From contig DGNS01000006.1 of assembly GCA_002389045.1 (NCBI GenBank), positions 62,001 to 126,000 of the forward strand: 64,000 nucleotides of DNA, written 5' to 3'. The position numbers and the translations under genes are program-made. The number at the start of each line of letters is the position of its first letter. Positions within the stretch are counted from its first letter, which is position 1. Below are positions 20,411 to 28,998 of the stretch, in pieces. This stretch comes from Thiotrichaceae bacterium UBA4486 (GTDB lineage: Bacteria; Pseudomonadota; Gammaproteobacteria; Eutrophobiales; Eutrophobiaceae). The notes under the pieces were generated by a model. The model ran no database searches. It saw only the letters and a program-made list of their open reading frames with translations, and was not told the origin of the DNA.

Positions 20411-22621
20411 ATGGGCAGTAGCGGTACTCCCGTCATACAGGTCGCCGTACCATCACCATTAAGACGCCAGTTCGACTACCTGCCGCCGCAGAATAAGGCG
20501 GCCGCAGCCCTCCTCGCCGGCATGCGTGTGCGCGTACCATTCGGGCGACAGCAGTGCATTGGTATTATTGTCGGCAAAACGGCCGCCAGCGAACTGCCAC
20601 GGCACAGGCTCAGGAGGATCATCGAGGTCATCGACACCGCGCCGGTTTTCGACAACGAACATCTTGAATTCCTGCTCTGGTCCGCCGGTTACTATCACCA
20701 CCCGGTCGGGGAAGTGATCATGAACAGTCTGCCCGCCCTGCTGCGCCAGGGAAAACCGGCCGACGCCGCCGGTGTACAGCACTGGTCGGTTACGCCTGCC
20801 GGCGCCGGCTTCGATGCGCAGACACTCACGCGTTCACCACGCCAGAGGATCCTGCTGCAATTGTTGCAACAGCATCCCGGGGGACTCACCGCCGAGGAAA
20901 TTGACGCCCTTGACGTGTTCTCACGGCCGGCGCTGAACGCTCTGGTTGAAAAAGAACTCGTTCAGGTCAGGCAACGCCTGCATCATGAAATGATCAACCA
21001 TACGCCGGCAGCAAACATCGCGCTGACCCCCGAACAGGGCGAAGCCATCGAGACTGTCAGCTCATCTCTGCATCATTACGGCTGCTTTTTACTCAATGGT
21101 GTCACCGGCAGCGGCAAAACCGAAATCTACATGCGCGTGATGCACGAGGTCATCCAACGACAGCAACAGGTGCTGATACTGTTGCCGGAGATCGGACTGA
21201 CGCCACAGTTCATCCGCCGCCTGGAACAGGGCACCGGCACACCGGTAGCCGTGTATCACTCGGGGCTTTCCGACCGCGAACGCCTCAACACCTGGCTGCT
21301 GGCCCGCGACAATCGTATCCAGGTGATCCTGGGCACACGCTCGGCCATCTGGATCCCGCTGCAAGCGCCGGGGCTTTTCATTGTCGATGAAGAACACGAT
21401 GCATCGTACAAGCAGCAGGATGGTTTTCGTTACTCGGCCCGCGATCTGGCGCTGGTACGGGCACGAAACGCGAACTGCCCCGTGATCCTGGGTTCGGCCA
21501 CACCCTCACTGGAATCCATCAACAATCGATCACGCCGGGACTTTCGCGAAATCCGGCTGTCACAGCGTGTCGCCGATGCCAGCATGCCCCGGTTGCTGGT
21601 GCTGGATTTGAAGCACTCGGTCATGAACGGGGCGCTGTGCGGGACCCTGCATCAACATATTCGCAACACACTGGATAAACGGCAGCAGGTGCTGATCTTC
21701 CAGAACCGCCGTGGTTACTCACCGGCCTACCTGTGTCATGAGTGCGGCTGGCTGGCCACTTGCGAGCGCTGCGATAAACTCATGACCCTGCACAAACACC
21801 GGCGATTGCTCTGGTGTCATCACTGCGACCGGCAGAGCCGCATTCCCGAGCGCTGTCCCGGCTGCCGGCATGACATGCTGATTGAAATTGGCCATGGCAC
21901 CGAACGCATAGAAGAAGATCTGAAAACAGCCTGTCCGGACGCCAACGTGGTGCGTATCGATCGGGACACGACACGCCGCAAGGGCAGCATGGCAGAGATG
22001 AACGAGGACATTCTTTCCGGCAAGGCCGATATCCTGGTGGGAACACAAATGCTGGCCAAGGGACATCACTTCCCCGGCGTCACCCTGGTGGTCATTATCG
22101 ATGTGGACAGCAGCCTCTACAGCACGGACTTTCGCGCCACCGAACGCATGGCCCAGTTGATTACCCAGGTCAGCGGCCGCGCCGGACGCGGCAAACATGA
22201 AGGCACGGTCATCATCCAGACGCATTTTCCCGATCACCCGTTACTGCGGATCCTGCTCGAAGAGGGTTACATGGCGTTCACATCCCGGCTACTGGAAGAA
22301 CGCCGCGAATCCGGCCTGCCGCCGTTCCGATTCATGGCCCTGTTGCGCGCCGAAGCCAATCGACTTACCGATTGCGAGAGTTTCCTGCACGAAGCCCGCA
22401 CCTTGCTCGACAACCGGAATCGGCAACTGGATATCGCCGGGCCCTTGCCCGCCCCCATGGAACGCAAGGCCGGGCGCTATCGCATGCAGCTCATGCTGCT
22501 GTCCACCAGCCGCCGGACACTGAATGAATCATTACATGCACTGCTGCCCGATCTGGAGGGATCGAAGCTTGCGCGCCGTGTACGCTGGTCCATCGATGTG
22601 GATCCGCAAGACATGATGTAA
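20411..22621 (+). CDS. priA: Primosomal replication restart helicase PriA
   Basis: 736 aa 3'-5' helicase that recognises stalled forks and reloads the replisome. The N-terminal 3'BD domain opens with VAVPSPLRRQFDYLPP. Helicase motif I is GVTGSGKTEIYM (near 233), motif II is VDEEHDASYKQ (DEEH, near 325), with GSATPSLES as motif III. Eight zinc-ligand cysteines sit in CHECGWLATCERC and CHHCDRQSRIPERCPGC (about 445-490). Later motifs VGTQMLAKGHHFPGVTLV and QVSGRAGRG complete the helicase core. Confidence 0.97.
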   Translation: MGSSGTPVIQVAVPSPLRRQFDYLPPQNKAAAALLAGMRVRVPFGRQQCIGIIVGKTAASELPRHRLRRIIEVIDTAPVFDNEHLEFLLWSAGYYHHPVGEVIMNSLPALLRQGKPADAAGVQHWSVTPAGAGFDAQTLTRSPRQRILLQLLQQHPGGLTAEEIDALDVFSRPALNALVEKELVQVRQRLHHEMINHTPAANIALTPEQGEAIETVSSSLHHYGCFLLNGVTGSGKTEIYMRVMHEVIQRQQQVLILLPEIGLTPQFIRRLEQGTGTPVAVYHSGLSDRERLNTWLLARDNRIQVILGTRSAIWIPLQAPGLFIVDEEHDASYKQQDGFRYSARDLALVRARNANCPVILGSATPSLESINNRSRRDFREIRLSQRVADASMPRLLVLDLKHSVMNGALCGTLHQHIRNTLDKRQQVLIFQNRRGYSPAYLCHECGWLATCERCDKLMTLHKHRRLLWCHHCDRQSRIPERCPGCRHDMLIEIGHGTERIEEDLKTACPDANVVRIDRDTTRRKGSMAEMNEDILSGKADILVGTQMLAKGHHFPGVTLVVIIDVDSSLYSTDFRATERMAQLITQVSGRAGRGKHEGTVIIQTHFPDHPLLRILLEEGYMAFTSRLLEERRESGLPPFRFMALLRAEANRLTDCESFLHEARTLLDNRNRQLDIAGPLPAPMERKAGRYRMQLMLLSTSRRTLNESLHALLPDLEGSKLARRVRWSIDVDPQDMM

Positions 22622-22697
22622 GATCAGTACTGTGCGGCCGGAACCCGGTTCCATGCATCCGGCTCTAACCGATGACAATCCAGCAAGGGGTAAACGT

Positions 22698-23339
22698 ATG
22701 TGTCTTGATCGTCATAAAGTTCTGTGCCTGTTATTGCTGGCGTGTGTACAGCCATTGACAGCCAGTGAGATCAGCATTACACCCGAATTGTATTCCATTG
22801 ATGTGATGCACAACGGTGTCAAGGTCACCATCCAGCGTAACCAGGACAGCGATAATACCGTTAACCCGACCTATGCCAGGACATCGAGGAAATGCCCGCC
22901 TTTCTGTGTCCAGCCCATGAAAATCGCCGAGGGCGTGGAAACCATCGGCGAACTGGAGATGCTGGAGTACCTGCAACGCGCCGCCGAGGGCGATGACAGT
23001 GTCCTCGTCATTGACTCCAGAACGCCGGACTGGGTCAAAAACGGCACCATCCCGGGCTCGGTCAATATCCCGTGGACCCGGCTGAAACCGGGAGCCGGCG
23101 CCGATCCTTTCACCATCGCCGACATACTGGAACAGCGCTTCAACGCCCGTTCCATGGAAGGGTTGTGGGATTTTTCTGATGCCAGAACCCTGGTATTGTT
23201 TTGCAACGGCATGTGGTGCGGCCAGTCGCCCTCCAATATCCACACCCTGCTCCGTTTCGGCTATCCGCCCGGCAAACTCAAGTGGTACCGGGGCGGCATG
23301 CAGAACTGGGAAAACCTGGGTCTCACCGTCGTCAAATAA
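22698..23339 (+). CDS. Periplasmic rhodanese-like domain protein
   Basis: 213 aa. The start at 22698 follows AAGGGGTAAACGT and gives a signal peptide (KVLCLLLLACVQPLTASE), so the protein is exported; an upstream in-frame ATG at 22632 lacks these features. The rhodanese fold spans about 90-210, with DSRTPDWVKNGTIPGSVNIPW and the active loop CNGMWCGQSPSNI, whose first Cys would carry a persulfide. A conserved pair CPPFC lies near residue 66. Sulfur transfer or thiol chemistry in the periplasm is inferred. It lies between priA and argS on the same strand. Confidence 0.85.
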   Translation: MCLDRHKVLCLLLLACVQPLTASEISITPELYSIDVMHNGVKVTIQRNQDSDNTVNPTYARTSRKCPPFCVQPMKIAEGVETIGELEMLEYLQRAAEGDDSVLVIDSRTPDWVKNGTIPGSVNIPWTRLKPGAGADPFTIADILEQRFNARSMEGLWDFSDARTLVLFCNGMWCGQSPSNIHTLLRFGYPPGKLKWYRGGMQNWENLGLTVVK

Positions 23340-23415
23340 CCGCCGGTGCAAGGCAAGTGTTTTCAGGCCGTCAGTCAGAGGCTAGAATGTGCGCCTTTTC
23401 AGGCAGGCACATCAT

Positions 23416-25149
23416 TTGAAAGATCACATTGCACAGTTAATCGAAACGGGGTTAGAGGCCCTGGTCGAGAATGGCCTGCTGCCCGCGGAGACTTTTCCCG
23501 CCATCACTATCGAGCGTACCCGCGACAGCAGCCACGGTGATTTTGCCTGCAACATCGCCATGGTACTGGCCCGGCGTGCCGGCATGTCGCCACGGGATCT
23601 GGCCGCTCACCTCGTTGACCATATTCCCACGGGCGAAGTGATTGAACGAATCGATATCGCCGGACCCGGTTTTATCAACTTTTTCCTCAAGGCTACGGCA
23701 CAGCACGCCATTGTCGGTCGGATCATCGATGAGGGTGAACGCTTCGGCCACAGCGATACCGGTCAGGGCGTAAAAATACTGATTGAATTTGTCTCCGCCA
23801 ATCCCACCGGGCCGCTGCATGTAGGCCATGGTCGCGGGGCCGCTTACGGTGCCACGGTCGCCAACCTGCTTCAGGCCATCGGCTACAGCGTCGAGCGGGA
23901 ATACTATGTCAACGATGCCGGCCGGCAGATGGATATCCTGGCCTGCAGTGTATACATCCGTTATTTACAACAGTGTGGTGTCGATTTCGCGCTGCCCGAA
24001 CAGTGTTACCAGGGTGATTACATTAACGATATTGCCGCTGAACTCTACCGACTTCATAAAGACGGTCTGCGTATCGGCATCGACCCGCCCGTGAATAACG
24101 GCGATGCCGAGGCTGCGCTGGATGCACTGATCGGGCAACTTAAATCGCAACTCGGCGCCCGTTACCAGGATGTTCATACACTTGGATTGCAAACTATTCT
24201 CTCCGAAATCCGTAATGACCTGGAAGAATTCGGAGTTGAGTACGATCGCTGGTATTCCGAACAGTCACTGCAGGGAAATAACCAGGTTGGACGCGCCATC
24301 GAGCAACTGGATGCCAATGGCTATATCTACGAAAAGGACGGCGCACGCTGGTTCCGTTCATCGGATCTCGGTGATGAAAAGGATCGAGTTGTCGTCCGTG
24401 AGAATGGCCAGGTCACCTATTTCGCCTCGGATATCGCCTACCACGACGATAAATTCCGGCGTGGTTACGGGAACATCATCAATATCTGGGGGGCGGATCA
24501 TCACGGTTACATCGCACGGGTGCGCGCCGCTCTCGAGGCACTCGGCCATGACAGTAAAAAACTGGATATTTTGCTGGTGCAGTTCGTCTCGCTGTTCCGT
24601 GGCAAGGAAAAGCTGCAAATGTCAACGCGCTCGGGACAGTTCGTCACGCTTGAACAACTGCGCACGGAAGTCGGACGCGATGCCACGCGCTTCTTCTATG
24701 TTATGCGCAAGAGTGAACAGCATCTTGATTTTGATATGGAACTGGCCAAGTCATCAACGAAAGACAATCCCGTCTACTATATCCAGTATGCTCATGCACG
24801 GGTTGCCAGTCTGCTGGAAAAAGTCATGGCTGCAGATGGGGATTTTGAGATCAAGCCCTGTCTGGAATGCATCGATGCACTTCGATCACCGGTTGAAGTA
24901 CAACTGCTTGGCAAACTTTCCGAATACCCGGAAGTCCTCCATAATGCAGCCGTGAATTACGAACCACACCTTCTGGTCTATTATCTCAGGGAACTCGCCA
25001 CGGAATTTCATGCGTGGTACGACACGCACAGGGTTATGGGAGAAACACCGGCCACGATGAAAGCGCGCATGGTACTGTGCCTGGCGGTCCAGCAGATCAT
25101 TCGCAACGGTCTGACGCTGCTTGGCGTTTCCGCTCCCGGGAAAATGTAA
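23416..25149 (+). CDS. argS: Arginyl-tRNA synthetase
   Basis: 577 aa class-I synthetase that charges tRNA-Arg. The TTG at 23416 gives the usual N-terminus (M)KDHIAQLIETGLEAL; a GTG at 23389 is an in-frame alternative. The HIGH-like motif is HVGH in ANPTGPLHVGHGRGAAYG (near 125) and the KMSKS-like loop is degenerate as KLQMSTRSGQFVTL, both typical for ArgS. The C-terminal DALR anticodon-binding domain ends the protein. The stop codon overlaps the start of the following SPOR gene (TAATG). Confidence 0.96.
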   Translation: MKDHIAQLIETGLEALVENGLLPAETFPAITIERTRDSSHGDFACNIAMVLARRAGMSPRDLAAHLVDHIPTGEVIERIDIAGPGFINFFLKATAQHAIVGRIIDEGERFGHSDTGQGVKILIEFVSANPTGPLHVGHGRGAAYGATVANLLQAIGYSVEREYYVNDAGRQMDILACSVYIRYLQQCGVDFALPEQCYQGDYINDIAAELYRLHKDGLRIGIDPPVNNGDAEAALDALIGQLKSQLGARYQDVHTLGLQTILSEIRNDLEEFGVEYDRWYSEQSLQGNNQVGRAIEQLDANGYIYEKDGARWFRSSDLGDEKDRVVVRENGQVTYFASDIAYHDDKFRRGYGNIINIWGADHHGYIARVRAALEALGHDSKKLDILLVQFVSLFRGKEKLQMSTRSGQFVTLEQLRTEVGRDATRFFYVMRKSEQHLDFDMELAKSSTKDNPVYYIQYAHARVASLLEKVMAADGDFEIKPCLECIDALRSPVEVQLLGKLSEYPEVLHNAAVNYEPHLLVYYLRELATEFHAWYDTHRVMGETPATMKARMVLCLAVQQIIRNGLTLLGVSAPGKM

Positions 25150-25730
25150 TGACCCGGGACTACAAACACATCAGCCAGAAACCGGTTAACAAACCCCTGC
25201 TGACATTCAATGTCGCGTCATTCGGCAGCGGCCTGGGTATCGGGCTGGCCGTGGCGCTGGCGGTTTACCTGGCCGAAGATCTGCCTTCACTGTCTGCATA
25301 CCTGATAGAACAAAGTCGTAATGAAGAAGTAATCGAGAACGAGATACCGGTGGCGAGAGAATCGCTGCCGGAACCGACCTTTGATTTTTATCGCATACTG
25401 CCGAACATGGAAGTCAACTTTTCCGAGTATGAAACAGAGGAGAAACCACCGCCCCCGGAATCCATCGCAGCAGAGGAATCACCCGCCACCTATATCCTGC
25501 AGGTGGGTTCATTCAAGGAATTTGAAGCCGCTGATGAAGTCAAGGCCAGGCTGGCCCTGCTCGGTGTCAGCGCCGACATCCAGCGTGTCGTAATTAACGG
25601 CCAGGATGTTTATCACCGCGTCAGGGTGGGACCCTACAAAAACACGGACAATCTCGAGGATATACAACAGCGACTGCTTGCCAATAATCTTGATTTCAAG
25701 ATACTCAAGCTGACCGTGGATGATTTGTAG
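25149..25730 (+). CDS. SPOR-domain membrane protein (FtsN-like)
   Basis: 193 aa. The ATG overlaps the argS stop by one base. A short cytoplasmic tail is followed by one membrane helix (about 19-42: FNVASFGSGLGIGLAVALAVYL), a Glu/Pro-rich linker and a C-terminal SPOR domain (about 113-190) with YILQVGSFKEFEAADEVKARLALLG in two motifs and HRVRVGPYKNTDNLE. The layout matches FtsN, and an ftsN-like gene after argS is common in gammaproteobacteria. Binding to septal peptidoglycan is inferred. The FtsN-specific cytoplasmic motif cannot be confirmed. Confidence 0.85.
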   Translation: MTRDYKHISQKPVNKPLLTFNVASFGSGLGIGLAVALAVYLAEDLPSLSAYLIEQSRNEEVIENEIPVARESLPEPTFDFYRILPNMEVNFSEYETEEKPPPPESIAAEESPATYILQVGSFKEFEAADEVKARLALLGVSADIQRVVINGQDVYHRVRVGPYKNTDNLEDIQQRLLANNLDFKILKLTVDDL

Positions 25731-25734
25731 AATT

Positions 25735-25776
25735 CAGATGTCAGACTTCAGATGTCAGACTTCAGAAGCCAGATCT
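25735..25776. repeat. Heptamer array (CAGAnnn)x6
   Basis: Six consecutive 7-base units (CAGATGT, CAGACTT, CAGATGT, CAGACTT, CAGAAGC, CAGATCT) begin four bases after the stop codon of the SPOR gene. This is one of several period-7 arrays in the window. Confidence 0.8.
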
Positions 25777-25863
25777 CGAATTCGGCGAAAGGGGTGATTG
25801 CTGGAAAATCACTTACGGGTAGATCGAAGCCGCGTTATTATTGGATTTCTTGCAGCTATTCAG

Positions 25864-25937
25864 GCGGGTGTAGTTCAATGGCAGAACATCAGCTTCCCAA
25901 GCTGAGAATGTGGGTTCGATCCCCATCACCCGCTCCA
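25864..25937 (+). tRNA. tRNA-Gly (CCC anticodon)
   Basis: 74 bases including an encoded CCA. The acceptor stem GCGGGTG pairs with CACCCGC, the D stem is GTTC/GAAC, the anticodon stem TCAGC/GCTGA closes the loop TTCCCAA with anticodon CCC (reads GGG), and the T arm is GTGGG-TTCGATC-CCCAT with one G-U pair. Its 3' end is duplicated at 26096. Confidence 0.95.
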
Positions 25938-26211
25938 ACTCGATAGCCCGTCACGGTCAGGCCGGGCCTGTCATCACGACACACTTCACCTTCGAACCCG
26001 TATTCTTGATGAATGTGGGCTGACTGCGGCCTTCCATGGCCGCAGCCCTCCGGGAAAACCCCGGGGTTTTCCCAAATTTGTTCCCGACAAATTTGTCGAT
26101 CCCCATCACCCGCTCCAACTCGATAGCCCGTCACATCCAGGCCGGGCTTGTTAACACGACCCGCTTCATTATCGAACCCGTATTCTTGATGTATGTGGGC
26201 TGACTGCGGCC
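25916..26211. repeat. Direct duplication at 180-bp spacing, including the tRNA-Gly 3' end
   Basis: The stretches 25916-26031 and 26096-26211 are near-identical and exactly 180 bases apart. Each begins with TCGATCCCCATCACCCGC and runs past the tRNA CCA end to TGTGGGCTGACTGCGGCC. The second copy carries only the last 22 bases of the tRNA. The 64 bases between the copies hold hairpins. This could be an attachment-site remnant or a tandem duplication. Confidence 0.85.
26024..26095. repeat. Three adjacent perfect inverted repeats
   Basis: Three hairpins follow one another without gaps: CTGCGGCC/GGCCGCAG (26024-26045, 6-base loop), a 22-bp gapless palindrome with half-site GGGAAAACCCC (26052-26073), and CAAATTTGT/ACAAATTTG (26073-26095, 5-base loop). 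The first could terminate the tRNA transcript only weakly, since no T-run follows. Confidence 0.75.
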
Positions 26212-26427
26212 ACTCATATTGGCAATTTCACAGCAGTTTAAATTTAACTTTATGAAATCTAAAGAGTAATTGGCAGGAGTCGATACAAATGACATAATTT
26301 CGGGGATTACAGACAATAAGGCTACGACTCCGGTTATCGACGCAACAACACAAGGATGATAAATTCTTTTATTTCATTTACTTATGTATGATAATTGGAA
26401 TTATAATAATATAAACCCGGTGCGGGA
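26212..26427. other. AT-rich intergenic sequence
   Basis: About 215 bases between the duplicated tRNA segment and the receiver gene. AT-rich, with no credible ORF. It probably holds the promoter of the receiver/hydrolase pair, but no convincing -35/-10 pair was found. Confidence 0.5.
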
Positions 26428-26838
26428 ATGGAAGAGAACCCTGAGCTTATGGGGAAGACAAAGCCGATAATCGCTGTTGTAGACGACAGTCCCTCGTTCA
26501 GGTCGCTGTTCGAGCGGAGCACGGATGCGCTGGGGATAGAACTGCTGGCTTTTGACTCGGCCGAAGAGTCCTGGGCCTATCTCGAGAACAACCAGCCCGA
26601 CATTCTTTTTCTTAATATCATCATGCCGGACAAGGACGGCCTGACCTTCCTCAGGGAACTCCGGGACCTGCCATTGCACCGGGATACCACGGTTGTCATG
26701 ATCAGTTCGAAAGATTATGCTCAGGACAGAAGCATCGCAACCGAGCTGGGTGCAATAGAATTCATTACCAAACCCATGCCGATGCAGACCATTTCGGATG
26801 TCGTTTTAAAGTATACCGAAGCCAGCAACAAAACCTGA
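26428..26838 (+). CDS. Stand-alone receiver-like protein lacking the phosphoacceptor Asp
   Basis: 136 aa, a single receiver (CheY-like) domain with no output domain. The acidic pocket (D19, D20 in VVDDS), the switch Ser (VMISSKD) and the conserved Lys (FITKP) are present. At the position of the phosphorylated Asp the sequence reads LFLNIIMPDKDG, so residue 63 is Asn (AAT codon at 26614-26616). It therefore cannot be phosphorylated in the usual way and is probably a pseudo-receiver acting by protein contact. An alternative start is ATG at 26449. It lies 18 bases before a metallo-hydrolase gene and is probably in an operon with it. Confidence 0.88.
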   Translation: MEENPELMGKTKPIIAVVDDSPSFRSLFERSTDALGIELLAFDSAEESWAYLENNQPDILFLNIIMPDKDGLTFLRELRDLPLHRDTTVVMISSKDYAQDRSIATELGAIEFITKPMPMQTISDVVLKYTEASNKT

Positions 26839-26856
26839 TCGGGCCCGGTTCATTTC

Positions 26857-27768
26857 ATGAGTAATTCGTATCTTCGCTTCTGGGGTGTGCGGGGTTCCTA
26901 TGCCGCCCCTTTTGCCACCCATCTCAAGGTGGGCGGTAATACGTCCTGCGTTGAAATCCGTGTCGATGACCATCTGCTGATATGTGATGCCGGAACCGGG
27001 ATCATTCCTCTCGGGAATGCACTGATGAAGCAGAATGAACTGCGTGAAATGATGGTTATCCTCACACATTATCACTGGGATCACATCAGCGGCCTGCCTT
27101 TTTTTGTCCCGGCTTTCTCTCCGGAATGGAAGATTCATTTTTTCGGACCCGGACAGAACGCCGCTGAAGTTGAAAAGCTTTTTTCGAACCAGATGAAGGC
27201 GCCCTATTTTCCGGTCGGAACCGAAACCTGGCTGGCCAACGTTGATTATCATACAGTCAGCAACAGCCGGATTGATTACGGCCCTATCAAAATCAAATAC
27301 AACAACGTACATCATCCGGGAGTTACCTACGGTTACCGGATCATTGTGGGCACCAAAAACATTATCTATGTGTCAGACAACGAATGCCGCTTTCTGGAAA
27401 AATCCATCAACCGTAAATACCAGGAATTTACCAATGAGGAAAAGGAAATCTTCGACGAGATGAAAAAAGAGGAATACCAGGCCGAACTCGACTTGATCAA
27501 GAATGCCGACATCCTCATCCATGACGCTCAGTACACGTCCGAAGATTACGAATTGAAACGCGGCTGGGGACACTCATGCTATATCGACACGGTAAACCTG
27601 GCCATCGATGCCGGTGTCAAGGAACTTTACCTGTATCATCACGATCCCAATTATGACGACGAGACGATTGAGTCCATCCACGCACATGCACTGGACATCG
27701 TCAGGGAAAGGCAATCCGATCTGAAATGTCATATAGCCCGGGAAGGACTGATCCTCGACCTCGCATAG
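26857..27768 (+). CDS. MBL-fold metallo-hydrolase
   Basis: 303 aa metallo-beta-lactamase-fold enzyme. The metal motif is HYHWDH (71-76), with further ligands expected in VSDNECRFLE, ILIHDAQYTSEDY and the terminal LYHHDP. FWGVRGSYAAP at the N-terminus and VGGNTSCVEIRVDDHLLICDAGTG resemble the PhnP/cyclic-phosphodiesterase branch. The substrate is unknown; a phosphodiester is the best guess. It follows an atypical receiver gene, which suggests a signalling unit, although no kinase is adjacent. Confidence 0.85.
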   Translation: MSNSYLRFWGVRGSYAAPFATHLKVGGNTSCVEIRVDDHLLICDAGTGIIPLGNALMKQNELREMMVILTHYHWDHISGLPFFVPAFSPEWKIHFFGPGQNAAEVEKLFSNQMKAPYFPVGTETWLANVDYHTVSNSRIDYGPIKIKYNNVHHPGVTYGYRIIVGTKNIIYVSDNECRFLEKSINRKYQEFTNEEKEIFDEMKKEEYQAELDLIKNADILIHDAQYTSEDYELKRGWGHSCYIDTVNLAIDAGVKELYLYHHDPNYDDETIESIHAHALDIVRERQSDLKCHIAREGLILDLA

Positions 27769-27819
27769 GGCGCACTGCCCCTGAAACCATTCTCCACTGA
27801 ATTCATGCCCCCTGAAATC

Positions 27820-28017
27820 ATGCAAGTAGTACTCAACGGTAAGACGCAGACTCTCGATAAACCGCTAACAGTCGCACAACTGGTGGATTCCCTGGCGCTG
27901 GAGGGCAAACTCGCCGTCGAAATCAACCAGGAAATCATACCTCGCGGTCGTTATGACGAAACCCGTATCAACGACGGTGATTGTATCGAAGTGGTACGCG
28001 CCGTGGGTGGTGGTTAG
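27820..28017 (+). CDS. thiS: Sulfur carrier protein ThiS
   Basis: 65 aa from the ATG at 27820 (MQVVLNGK); a longer ORF begins at 27805. Ubiquitin-like fold ending in VGGG, the C-terminal Gly-Gly that is adenylated and thiocarboxylated to donate sulfur for the thiazole ring of thiamine. Its stop codon is immediately followed by the thiG start. Confidence 0.95.
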   Translation: MQVVLNGKTQTLDKPLTVAQLVDSLALEGKLAVEINQEIIPRGRYDETRINDGDCIEVVRAVGGG

Positions 28018-28815
28018 ATGAACGCAAGCGCCGGCAGCGAAGACCAACCCCTGGTCATTGACGGCCGCACGTACCGTTCGCGGCTGCTGGTGGGCACCGG
28101 CAAATACCGGGATATGAATGAAACCCGGCGGGCCATCGACGCCAGCGGCGCGGAAATCGTCACCGTCGCCATACGCCGTACCAATATCGGTCAGGACAAG
28201 GATCAGCCCAGTCTGCTGGAGATACTGCCGCCGAATGAGTTTACCATTCTGCCGAACACGGCCGGTTGTTATGACGCCGACTGCGCGGTACGCACCTGCC
28301 GACTGGCCAGGGAATTACTTGACGGCCATAACCTGATCAAGCTGGAAGTGCTGGGTGATGAAAAAACCCTGTACCCGGACATACCCGAAACCATCAAAGC
28401 CACGGAAATTCTTGTCAAGGATGGCTTCAGGATCATGGTCTATACCAACGATGATCCGGTGATGGCCAAACGCTTCGAGGAACTCGGCTGCATCGCGGTC
28501 ATGCCGCTGGCCGCGCCCATTGGCTCGGGACTCGGTATTCGTAATCCCTACAACATCCGCACCATTGTTGAAAACGCCGGGGTACCCATACTCGTGGACG
28601 CCGGCGTCGGCACGGCCTCGGATGCCGCCATCGCCATGGAACTCGGCTGCGACGGCGTGCTGATGAATACGGCCATCGCCGGGGCGAAAAACCCGGTATT
28701 GATGGCCAGTGCCATGAACAAAGCGATCCAGGCCGGACGAGAGGCTTACCTCGCGGGCCGCATCCCCAGAAAGGCGTATGCCAGTGCGTCGTCGCCTATT
28801 GAGGGCATTATCTAG
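28018..28815 (+). CDS. thiG: Thiazole synthase
   Basis: 265 aa TIM-barrel enzyme forming the thiazole phosphate moiety of thiamine from DXP, dehydroglycine and ThiS-thiocarboxylate. Conserved segments are [12 protein letters not shown] (about 21-32), [15 protein letters not shown] (about 78-92), [14 protein letters not shown] with the Schiff-base Lys (about 109), [15 protein letters not shown] and [28 protein letters not shown] (split motif). It is adjacent to thiS and upstream of trmB, a common gammaproteobacterial order. Confidence 0.97.
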   Translation: MNASAGSEDQPLVIDGRTYRSRLLVGTGKYRDMNETRRAIDASGAEIVTVAIRRTNIGQDKDQPSLLEILPPNEFTILPNTAGCYDADCAVRTCRLARELLDGHNLIKLEVLGDEKTLYPDIPETIKATEILVKDGFRIMVYTNDDPVMAKRFEELGCIAVMPLAAPIGSGLGIRNPYNIRTIVENAGVPILVDAGVGTASDAAIAMELGCDGVLMNTAIAGAKNPVLMASAMNKAIQAGREAYLAGRIPRKAYASASSPIEGII

Positions 28816-28863
28816 GACCGTGGTAAAGGCTCGCGTAGCGTTATCATCAGACCATTTTTATTT

Positions 28864-28994
28864 GTGAATAGTGATTGGTGAGTGGTGAATGTCATCGCGC
28901 TAAAATCATATGATGCTGTCTCATTCACCACTCACCATTAACCATTCACCATTCACCATTCACCGGTTGAACCTGGAACCTTGAACCAAGTACC
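28864..28994. repeat. Inverted heptamer arrays between thiG and trmB
   Basis: Four GTGAnnn-type units (28864-28891) face six CATTCAC-type units (28922-28963). GTGAGTGGTGAATG and CATTCACCACTCAC form a perfect 14-bp stem. A third run, TTGAACC, TGGAACC, TTGAACC, AAGTACC (28967-28994), continues up to the trmB start. No T-run follows, so it is not an obvious intrinsic terminator. Confidence 0.85.
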
Positions 28995-28998
28995 TAAA

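Noticed and set aside
25889..26316. Minus-strand ORFs over the tRNA-Gly and its duplicated flank, containing the phrase GAGDGDRTHILSLGS
   Set aside because: These are translations of tRNA sequence and its repeat, a well-known annotation artefact; there is no ribosome site.
28864..28963. CRISPR array
   Set aside because: Units are 7 bases with no spacers and no cas genes are present.
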